Shown one piece after another: positions 34,704 to 42,280 of a DNA stretch of 64,000 nt. The stretch lies in assembly GCA_963762865.1 (NCBI GenBank), contig CAVXNC010000003.1, forward strand, positions 411,957-475,956. Reading direction: 5' to 3'. Under the pieces are notes generated by a model, which searched no databases, was not told the origin of the DNA, and saw only the letters and a program-made list of their open reading frames with translations. Position 1 is the first letter of the stretch. Every line of letters starts with the position of its first letter. Source of the DNA: DATHAP01 sp963762865 (GTDB lineage: Bacteria > Actinomycetota > Actinomycetes > JACCUZ01). The position numbers were made by a program, and so were the translations under genes.

Positions 34704-35141
34704 GTGGCGACCGTCGAGCTCCGGTTCAGCGCCCTCCCGGCGCACGTGCGTACCGCCCGGCTGGTGGCCGCGGCCGTCGCCCGGCGCTCCGGAGTGGACG
34801 AGGCGGTGCTCGACGAGGTCCGGCTGGCGGTCGGTGAGGCGTGCTCCCGGGCGGTGCACCTGCACCGGCGCTACTGCCCGGACCGGCCGGTGACTGTCAC
34901 GCTGGTCGACGACCCGCAGGTGTTCCGGGTCGTCGTGGCCGACGAGGCTCCGAACGACGACGACGGCGACTCGATGGACCTCGAGGACCTCACGGAGACC
35001 GCTGACCTCGACGACGTGGTTCCCCCGGGCGTCGGCCTGGCCGTGATCGCCGGCCTGGTCGACGACGTCTCGGTCGAGCAGGTCGGGGCTGCCGGCGGGC
35101 AGGGCGTCACGGTCCGGATGTCCTGGCCCACCCCGGCCTGA
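34704..35141 (+). CDS. RsbW-like anti-sigma factor paired with BldG
   Basis: 145 residues from GTG 34704 with AGGAAGG upstream; an ATG at 34665 overlapping the bldG stop is an alternative. It is a GHKL-type ATPase fold: LDEVRLAVGEACSRAVHLH is the N-box and PPGVGLAVIAGLVDDVSVE the G1/G2 region. The N-box Asn that binds Mg2+ in RsbW (EACTNAV) is Arg here, so kinase activity is doubtful. In Streptomyces the gene after bldG encodes such a partner. BldG probably binds it. Confidence 0.85.
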   Translation: MATVELRFSALPAHVRTARLVAAAVARRSGVDEAVLDEVRLAVGEACSRAVHLHRRYCPDRPVTVTLVDDPQVFRVVVADEAPNDDDGDSMDLEDLTETADLDDVVPPGVGLAVIAGLVDDVSVEQVGAAGGQGVTVRMSWPTPA

Positions 35142-35240
35142 CCCATCCACGTGTGCGCCGACACACCGGTCGCCCCGGCGCGTCCGGTGCGGGAGCGCAC
35201 AGTCGATCTTGTGACGGTCCCCCGGCGGCCGGGGCCAGTT

Positions 35241-35270
35241 TTGTTGTTCCAGTTGGCGGCTGCGTAGACT
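35241..35270 (+). promoter_or_regulatory. Promoter of hppA
   Basis: TTGTTG (35241-35246), an 18-nt spacer and TAGACT (35265-35270). Transcription would start near 35277, giving a leader of about 135 nt. Just before the AGGAGG site a GGTGCCCGCCACC / GGTGGCCCGCACC pairing can form. Confidence 0.5.
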
Positions 35271-35411
35271 CCGGCCGCGCCGAGCGCGACCCCGCCGAGG
35301 CAACGGTTCCGTGGGGTCCGCGGGTCCTCCCGGGTCCGTCCCCCGCTCGCGCGCGCTGTCTGCGGGTGCCCGCCACCTCCCGGTGGCCCGCACCCCTGTC
35401 GAGGAGGATGC

Positions 35412-37754
35412 ATGTCGGGGCACACCCTTGCCGCTAGCGGCGAGTCGACGCTCGATCTGACCGGCGGCAACATCACCTATGTCGTGATCGTCGCGGTCAT
35501 CGCCCTCGTGGCCCTCGGCTTCGCCGTGGCGCTGCGGCAGAACGTCCTGGCCGCAGGTCAGGGCACGGAGCGGATGCAGAGCATCGCCGCCGCGGTCCAG
35601 GAGGGCGCTTCGGCGTTCCTGGCCCGGCAGTTCCGGACGCTGGCAGCCTTCGCGGTCCTGGCGCTCGTCCTGCTGAGCCTGCTGCCGGCCGACACCGCAT
35701 CCATCCGCATCGGGCGCAGCGTCTTCTTCGTCGTCGGGGCAGCCTTCTCGGCCTTCATCGCCTATGCCGGCATGGGGCTCGCCACCCGCGCCAACGTGCG
35801 GGTGGCGGCTGCCGCCCGCGAGGCCAACGGCGCGGCCACCGCGATGCAGATCGCCTTCCGCACGGGTGGCGTCGTCGGCTTCCTCACGGTCGGTCTGGGC
35901 CTGCTCGGTGCGGCCACCGTCGTCCTCATCTACAAGGGTGACGCCCCGACGGTCCTCGAGGGCTTCGGCTTCGGTGCCGCCCTGCTCGCGATGTTCATCC
36001 GGGTCGGCGGCGGCATCTTCACCAAGGCCGCCGACGTCGGCGCCGACCTCGTCGGCAAGGTCGAGCAGAACATCCCCGAGGACGACCCGCGCAACGCCGC
36101 CACCATCGCCGACAACGTCGGCGACAACGTGGGTGACTGCGCCGGCATGGCCGCGGACCTCTTCGAGTCGTACGCCGTCATGCTCGTCGCGGCGCTCATC
36201 CTGGGTCGGGCCGCCTTCGGCGAGGAGGGCCTGGTCTTCCCGCTCATCGTGCCTGCCATCGGTGTCGTCACCGCCATCATCGGCGTCTTCATCACCAAGC
36301 TGCGACCGACCGACAAGAGCGGCATGCAGGCGATCAACCGGTCCTTCTTCACCTCCGCAGCGATCTCGGCCGTGCTCTGCGCGATTGCCGCGTTCGTCTA
36401 CCTGCCTGGCGCGCTGTCGGAGCTCGCCGGCATCGACGGCGAAATCGTCAGCGACGCCGGCGACCGCGACCCGCGGCTGCTCGCCATCGGCGCCGTCATC
36501 ATCGGCATCCTGCTCGCGTCGGTCATCCAGCTGCTGACGGGCTACTTCACGGAGAGCTCGCGCCGCCCGGTGCAGGACATCGTGCGCACGTCGCTCACCG
36601 GCCCGGCCACGGTCATCCTGTCCGGCTTCACGGTCGGCCTCGAGTCGGCCGTCTACACCGCGCTGCTGATCGGCTCGGCCGTCTTCGGGGCGTACCTCCT
36701 CGGTGGTGGCTCGGTCCTGCTCGGCCTCTTCTGCGTGGCGCTCGCCGGCACCGGCCTGCTGACCACGGTCGGTGTCATCGTCGCGATGGACACCTTCGGC
36801 CCGATCTCCGACAACGCCCAGGGCATCGCCGAGATGTCGGGCGACATCGACGAGGCCGGCGCCCGCGTGCTGACCGACCTCGACGCCGTCGGCAACACGA
36901 CCAAGGCCATCACCAAGGGCATCGCGATCTCCACTGCTGTCCTGGCGGCGACCGCGCTCTTCGGCTCCTTCACCGACTCGGTCAAGACCGCTGTGGCCGA
37001 CACCGGCGAGGAGCTCGGCGACTCGGTCCGCGACCTCCAGTACACCGGCGTCCTCAACGTGTCGGACCCGAAGAACCTGGTCGGTCTGATCATCGGTGCC
37101 TCGGTCGTCTTCATGTTCTCGTCGCTCGCGATCAACGCGGTGACCCGCGCGGCCGGCGCCATCGTCTTCGAGGTGCGCCGCCAGTTCCGGGAGATCCCGG
37201 GGATCATGGACGGCACCGGCAAGCCGGAGTACGGCAAGGTCGTCGACATCTGCACCCGTGACTCGCTGCGCGAGCTCGCGACCCCCGGCCTGCTGGCCGT
37301 CCTCGCGCCGATCGCCGTCGGCTTCGGCCTCGGGGTGGGCGCCCTGGGGTCGTACCTCGCCGGTGCGATCGCGGCCGGCACCCTGATGGCGATCCTGCTG
37401 GCCAACTCCGGTGGCGCGTGGGACAACGCGAAGAAGATGGTCGAGGACGGCGCAAACGGCGGCAAGGGCTCGCCGGCGCACGAGGCGACGATCATCGGCG
37501 ACACGGTCGGCGACCCGTTCAAGGACACCGCCGGGCCGGCCATCAACCCGCTCATCAAGGTGATGAACCTGGTGTCGCTGCTCATCGCACCGGCGATCGT
37601 GTCGCTGTCGCTGGGCGAGGACGAGAACCTCGCCCTGCGCGTGCTGATCGCGCTCGCCGCCGCGGCCGTCATCGTCGGCGCGGTGGTCTTCTCCAAGCGC
37701 AAGAGCATCGCCGTGGCCGAGGAGAAGGAAGAGGCCGGCGTCCCCCAGGTCTGA
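35412..37754 (+). CDS. hppA: Membrane-bound H+-translocating pyrophosphatase
   Basis: 780 residues, about sixteen membrane helices, ATG 35412 with GAGGAGG upstream. The catalytic loop is EDDPRNAATIADNVGDNVGD (about residues 222-241). Late Asp/Lys motifs include GDTVGDPFKDTAGP and NSGGAWDNAKKM. The GNTTKAITKG segment (about residue 494) has Lys at the position that distinguishes K+-independent enzymes. It pumps protons using pyrophosphate. It lies directly after bldG and its partner, as in Streptomyces. Confidence 0.96.
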   Translation: MSGHTLAASGESTLDLTGGNITYVVIVAVIALVALGFAVALRQNVLAAGQGTERMQSIAAAVQEGASAFLARQFRTLAAFAVLALVLLSLLPADTASIRIGRSVFFVVGAAFSAFIAYAGMGLATRANVRVAAAAREANGAATAMQIAFRTGGVVGFLTVGLGLLGAATVVLIYKGDAPTVLEGFGFGAALLAMFIRVGGGIFTKAADVGADLVGKVEQNIPEDDPRNAATIADNVGDNVGDCAGMAADLFESYAVMLVAALILGRAAFGEEGLVFPLIVPAIGVVTAIIGVFITKLRPTDKSGMQAINRSFFTSAAISAVLCAIAAFVYLPGALSELAGIDGEIVSDAGDRDPRLLAIGAVIIGILLASVIQLLTGYFTESSRRPVQDIVRTSLTGPATVILSGFTVGLESAVYTALLIGSAVFGAYLLGGGSVLLGLFCVALAGTGLLTTVGVIVAMDTFGPISDNAQGIAEMSGDIDEAGARVLTDLDAVGNTTKAITKGIAISTAVLAATALFGSFTDSVKTAVADTGEELGDSVRDLQYTGVLNVSDPKNLVGLIIGASVVFMFSSLAINAVTRAAGAIVFEVRRQFREIPGIMDGTGKPEYGKVVDICTRDSLRELATPGLLAVLAPIAVGFGLGVGALGSYLAGAIAAGTLMAILLANSGGAWDNAKKMVEDGANGGKGSPAHEATIIGDTVGDPFKDTAGPAINPLIKVMNLVSLLIAPAIVSLSLGEDENLALRVLIALAAAAVIVGAVVFSKRKSIAVAEEKEEAGVPQV

Positions 37755-37777
37755 CATGACGCCCGAGCGACCGTGGA

Positions 37778-37865
37778 AATTGATCACGCCAGCGTGGTCA
37801 ACACTGGCAGACCCAGGCAAATTTGCCGCTGTCTGCCACCAATGACCACGCCCGCGTGATCAATT
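37778..37865. repeat. 88-bp symmetric imperfect palindrome (copy B)
   Basis: It is centred on GGCAAATTTGCC (37816-37827), and its outer 12 bp AATTGATCACGC / GCGTGATCAATT are perfect mirror images. Each arm contains a 20-bp inverted repeat of the form TGAYCACGCNNGCGTGRTCA (37781-37800 and 37843-37862). The right half recurs at 7423-7472. It lies 23 bp after the hppA stop and may also act as its terminator. Confidence 0.75.
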
Positions 37866-39380
37866 CGGGAGCGCCGGCCGGCGGGTTGGGCCGGGTCCGC
37901 GAGGCATTCCTGGCGGCGGGTTACACCGTCGACGGCGTCGCCGACCGGCTCGGGCCGCTCGCCGGCTGCCGCGCTGCAGCGCCACGAGACGGTGCCGGCC
38001 CGGCGGGCGACGTCCGGTGGCGACGCGCTCGACGTGCTGCTGCGGCTCTTCCCGCTGCAGCTCGCCGTCGCGGAGGGCGCGGCCGATGCCGTGCTGCCGG
38101 TCGGCGACCTGCTCGCGGCCGGCCTGGTCGAGCGGTCGGCCGGCGAGCTGCGCGCGGTGCTCGACGTGCGTCCGTACTCCGAAGCGGTCGTCGGGCGCAG
38201 CGGCCAGCCGGCCGGCCCGGCGTGGTGGGTGGTGTCCGACCTCGGCACCGGCCTGGACGGTCGGCACCGGCCGCTCGCGGGCGAGCACGTCCTCGGCATC
38301 GGCGGTGCGTCGACCACCCTCGCCCAGCTCACCGTGCGGACCGTCGGGCAGCGCGCACTCGACGTGGGCACCGGCTGCGGCGTGCAGGCGCTGCACGCGT
38401 CGCGGCACTGCGCCGAGGTCGTCGCCACGGACGTGTCTGCACGGGCGCTGCGCCTCGCCGCGATGACGGCCGAGCTGTCGGACGTACACCTCGACCTGCG
38501 GGCTGGCGATCTCCTGCAGCCGGTCGACGGCGAGACCTTCGACCTCGTCGTCAGCAACCCGCCCTTCGTCGTCGGCGCCCCGGCAGGCGACGCGCGCCAC
38601 ACCTACCGCGACGCCGGGCTCGACCTGGACGGCGTCGGCGCGCGGCTCGCGCATGAGGCGCCGGGGCTGCTGGGCCCGCACGGGACCTTCCAGATGCTCG
38701 CCAACTGGGTGCAGCTCGCCGACGAGTCGTGGGAGGAGCGGGTCGCGGGTTGGCTGCCGGCACGCGGCGCCGACGCCCTCGTCGTGCAGCGCGAGGTCCT
38801 CGACCCCGCGGAGTACGTCGCCACCTGGCTGCGCGACGCCGGCGAGGAGGGCTCGCCCGGGTACGTCGACCACTACGACACGTGGCTCAGCTCGCTCGAG
38901 GACGCCGGCGTGCAAGGCATCGGCTTCGGGCTGGTCAACGTCCGGCGCACCGACGAGGAGCGCCGGCTGACCCTGCTCGACTGGCCGCACCCGGTGGAGC
39001 AGCCCCTCGGCCCGCACGTCGACGCGTGGTTCGGGCGGCAGCGCTGGCTGGCGGCGCACCGCGACGACGACGCGCTGGCCGCGGCCGTGCTGGTCCTCGC
39101 CGACGACGTGCTGCAGGAGCAGGTCGGCGCCCCCGGCGCCGAGGACCCGACGCACCTCGTGCTGCGCCAGCAGGTCGGCCTGCGCCGGGCTCTGCAGGCC
39201 GACACGGCCACCGCTGCGCTGGCCGGTGCCTGCGACGGGCGGCTCGGTGTGGGCACACTGGTCGCCGCGGTCCGGCAGGTGCTGGGGGCGGAGCCGGGCA
39301 CCGACGCGGGATCGGTCGCCGAGGCCCTCGACCGGGTCCGCGACCTGGTGGAGGCAGGGGTGCTGCTGCCGCCGGTTTGA
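37856..39380 (+). pseudogene. Class I SAM methyltransferase (PrmC/HemK-like core), N-terminus in another frame
   Basis: The main part (37992-39380) has a wing domain, a SAM site ALDVGTGCGVQALHA, a VVATDVSARALRL Asp, and the catalytic-type FDLVVSNPPFVVG of N-methyltransferases. The family N-terminus, REAFLAAGYTVDGVADRLGP, is encoded upstream in a different frame. One extra base near 37966 restores continuity into AALQRHETVPARR. Either a real frameshift or a base error. The likely GTG start at 37856 lies inside the palindromic repeat. Substrate unknown. Confidence 0.75.
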
Positions 39381-39456
39381 CAAGGGTTGGCATCCTGGGG
39401 CCCGAACGGGGCGAGCACCCAGGGCATCCACGAGGACATCGACGAGGAAGAGGCAC

Positions 39457-42219
39457 GTGGCCGCGACAGAGCAGGACAGCGCTAACCAGCCAGGCACGCG
39501 CCGGCTGGTCATCGTCGAGTCGCCGGCCAAGGCCAAGACCATCAAGGGCTACCTCGGTCCGGGCTTCGAGGTCGAGGCGAGCGTCGGGCACATCCGTGAC
39601 CTGCCGACGCCGTCGGAGCTGCCCGCGTCGGAGAAGAAGGGCCGCTTCGGCAAGTTCGCGGTCGACGTGGACAGCGACTTCGAGCCGTTCTACGTGGTCG
39701 ACGTCGACAAGAAGAAGAAGGTCGCGGAGCTGAAGCGGGCCCTCAAGGGCGCCGACGAGCTCTTCCTCGCGACGGACGAGGACCGCGAGGGCGAGGCCAT
39801 CGCGTGGCACCTGCTCCAGGTGCTCGAGCCCAAGGTCCCGGTCCGCCGGATGGTCTTCCACGAGATCACCCGCGACGCGATCCGTGAGGCCGTCGAGCGC
39901 ACCCGCGACCTCGACCAGAGCCTCGTCGATGCCCAGGAGACCCGCCGCATCCTCGACCGGCTCTACGGCTACGAGGTGTCGCCGGTCCTCTGGCGCAAGG
40001 TCCGCCAGGGCCTGTCCGCGGGTCGCGTCCAGTCCGTCGCCACGCGCCTCGTCGTCGAGCGGGAGCGCGAGCGGATCGCCTTCCGCTCCGCGTCGTACTG
40101 GGACATCGCCGCGACCTTGGAGAAGTCCGCTCTGTCCGACCAGGACGAGACCACCGGCGCCGGCCGCTTCGACGCCCGGCTCGTGCAGGTCGACGGCCGC
40201 CGCGTCGCCACGGGTCGCGACTTCGGCAGCGACGGGCGGCCGGTGGCGCGCTTCGAGGGCGTGCACCTCGACGAGGGCGACGCCCGCAGTCTCGCGACCG
40301 CGCTGGCGGGTCGTGACTTCGCGGTCCGGTCGGTCGAGGACAAGCCGTACAGCCGCCGCCCGGCCGCGCCGTTCATGACCTCGACGTTGCAGCAGGAGGC
40401 CAGCCGCAAGCTGAGGCTCTCGGCGCAGACCGCGATGCGCGTCGCGCAGCGGCTCTACGAGAACGGCTACATCACCTACATGCGCACCGACTCGACGACG
40501 CTGTCGGAGTCGGCTCTGAACGCGGCGCGGTCGCAGGCCCGCGACATCTACGGCCCGGAGTACGTGCCGGACGTGCCGCGCCGCTACGAGCGCAAGGTCA
40601 AGAACGCGCAGGAGGCGCACGAGGCGATCCGCCCCTCCGGTGACTCGTTCCGTACGCCCGGACAGCTGGCCGGCGAGCTCAGCCGCGACGAGCTCGCCCT
40701 GTACGACCTGATCTGGAAGCGCACCGTCGCCTCCCAGATGGCCGACGCCCGCGGCCAGACCGTCACGGTGCGCCTCGGCGCGACGACCGAGGACGGCCGC
40801 GACGCCGAGTTCTCGACGAGCGGCACGGTCATCACCTTCCGCGGCTTCCTCGCCGCCTACGAGGAGGGCCGCGACGACGACCGACGCGACGACGACGACG
40901 ACCGCGAGCGGCGGCTGCCGCAGCTGCGCCAGGGCGACGCCCTCGACGTGCTGTCACTGGAGCCCGACGGCCACGCGACGTCACCGCCGGCCCGCTACAC
41001 GGAGCCGACGCTGGTACGTGCCCTGGAGGAGCGCGGCATCGGCCGTCCGTCGACCTACGCGTCGATCCTCGGCACCATCATCGACCGCGGCTACGTCTTC
41101 AAGCGTGGCTCCGCGCTGGTGCCGTCGTGGCTGGCGTTCGCGACCATCGGGCTGCTGGAGAAGCACTTCGGGTCGCTGGTCGACTACGACTTCACGGCAG
41201 AGATGGAGGAGGACCTCGACCGGATCGCCAGCGGCGACATGAACCGGGTGGCCTGGCTGCGTCGGTTCTACTTCGGCCGGCAGGGACCCGACGGAGCCGC
41301 GATGGCCGGCAACGACGACGACCCCGGTCTGCACGAGCTGGTCCAGGGCTTCGGCGACATCGACGCCCGCGAGGTCAACTCGATCCAGATCGGCGACGGG
41401 ATCGTGCTCCGGGTCGGTCGTTACGGGCCGTACGTCCAGCGTGGGCCGGACGGTGAGGAGTCCTCGCAGCGCGCGTCGGTGCCCGAGGACATGGCTCCCG
41501 ACGAGCTGACGGTGGAGAAGGCGGAGGAGCTGCTCGCCGCCCCGAGCGGCGACCGCGATCTCGGGTCCGACCCGTCGACCGGGCTCCACGTCGTGGCGAA
41601 GGCCGGGCGCTACGGGCCGTACGTCACCGAGGTCCTTCCGGAGGACGCCCCCAAGACGGCGAAGCCGCGGACCGGGTCGTTGCTGTCGACGATGTCGCTG
41701 GACACGGTCACCCTCGACGACGCCCTGCGGCTGCTCTCCCTGCCGCGCGTGGTCGGGACCGACCCGTCGGACGGCGCCGAGATCACTGCGCAGAACGGGC
41801 GCTACGGCCCCTACCTGAAGAAGGGCACCGACTCCCGGTCGCTGGAGACCGAGGAGCAGATGTTCGACATCACGCTCGACCAGGCGCTCGCGATCTACGC
41901 GCAGCCCAAGCAACGCGGTCGCCGCGCCGCGGCGCCGCCGCTGCGCGAGCTCGGCGCGGACCCCACGTCGGGCAACCCGGTGGTCGTCAAGGAGGGCCGC
42001 TTCGGGGCGTACGTCACCGACGGCGAGACCAACGCGACCCTGCGCAAGGCGGACTCGGTCGAGAGCGTGACGATCGAGCGCGCGGCCGAGCTGCTCGCGG
42101 AGAAGCGGGCCAAGGGCCCGAGCAGCGGCGGGCCGAGGAAGCGGGCGGCGGCCAAGAAGACGACCGCGAAGAAGACGACAGCCAAGCGGGCCGCGAAGAA
42201 GGCCGCCGGCAAGAAGTAG
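39457..42219 (+). CDS. topA: DNA topoisomerase I
   Basis: 920 residues from GTG 39457 with GAGGAAGAGG upstream. The Toprim domain begins LVIVESPAKAKTIKGYLG and has TDEDREGEAIAWHL. The catalytic Tyr is in ITYMRTDST (residue 341). The C-terminal part has repeated GRYGPYV/GRFGAYV modules and ends in a Lys/Ala tail (KKTTAKKTTAKRAAKKAA) in place of zinc fingers, as in other actinobacteria. It relaxes negative supercoils. Confidence 0.97.
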   Translation: MAATEQDSANQPGTRRLVIVESPAKAKTIKGYLGPGFEVEASVGHIRDLPTPSELPASEKKGRFGKFAVDVDSDFEPFYVVDVDKKKKVAELKRALKGADELFLATDEDREGEAIAWHLLQVLEPKVPVRRMVFHEITRDAIREAVERTRDLDQSLVDAQETRRILDRLYGYEVSPVLWRKVRQGLSAGRVQSVATRLVVERERERIAFRSASYWDIAATLEKSALSDQDETTGAGRFDARLVQVDGRRVATGRDFGSDGRPVARFEGVHLDEGDARSLATALAGRDFAVRSVEDKPYSRRPAAPFMTSTLQQEASRKLRLSAQTAMRVAQRLYENGYITYMRTDSTTLSESALNAARSQARDIYGPEYVPDVPRRYERKVKNAQEAHEAIRPSGDSFRTPGQLAGELSRDELALYDLIWKRTVASQMADARGQTVTVRLGATTEDGRDAEFSTSGTVITFRGFLAAYEEGRDDDRRDDDDDRERRLPQLRQGDALDVLSLEPDGHATSPPARYTEPTLVRALEERGIGRPSTYASILGTIIDRGYVFKRGSALVPSWLAFATIGLLEKHFGSLVDYDFTAEMEEDLDRIASGDMNRVAWLRRFYFGRQGPDGAAMAGNDDDPGLHELVQGFGDIDAREVNSIQIGDGIVLRVGRYGPYVQRGPDGEESSQRASVPEDMAPDELTVEKAEELLAAPSGDRDLGSDPSTGLHVVAKAGRYGPYVTEVLPEDAPKTAKPRTGSLLSTMSLDTVTLDDALRLLSLPRVVGTDPSDGAEITAQNGRYGPYLKKGTDSRSLETEEQMFDITLDQALAIYAQPKQRGRRAAAPPLRELGADPTSGNPVVVKEGRFGAYVTDGETNATLRKADSVESVTIERAAELLAEKRAKGPSSGGPRKRAAAKKTTAKKTTAKRAAKKAAGKK

Positions 42220-42268
42220 CCGGCGGCGCGGCTGGGGAGCGCTCCGGGGTGCAGTCCGGCGTTCCGTC

Positions 42269-42274
42269 TAGGCT
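42269..42274 (+). promoter_or_regulatory. -10 box of leaderless promoter for the MFS-Tmk gene
   Basis: TAGGCT, 6 nt before GTG 42281. The context is nearly the same as at nth (TAGGCT, then CCGGGTGAGC). Confidence 0.5.
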
Positions 42275-42280
42275 GGCCGG

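Noticed and set aside
34398..37820. 1140-codon open frame on the minus strand opposite hppA and bldG
   Set aside because: Highly charged His/Asp/Arg composition without domains, exactly antisense to a conserved membrane pyrophosphatase. It is a by-product of GC-rich codon use.
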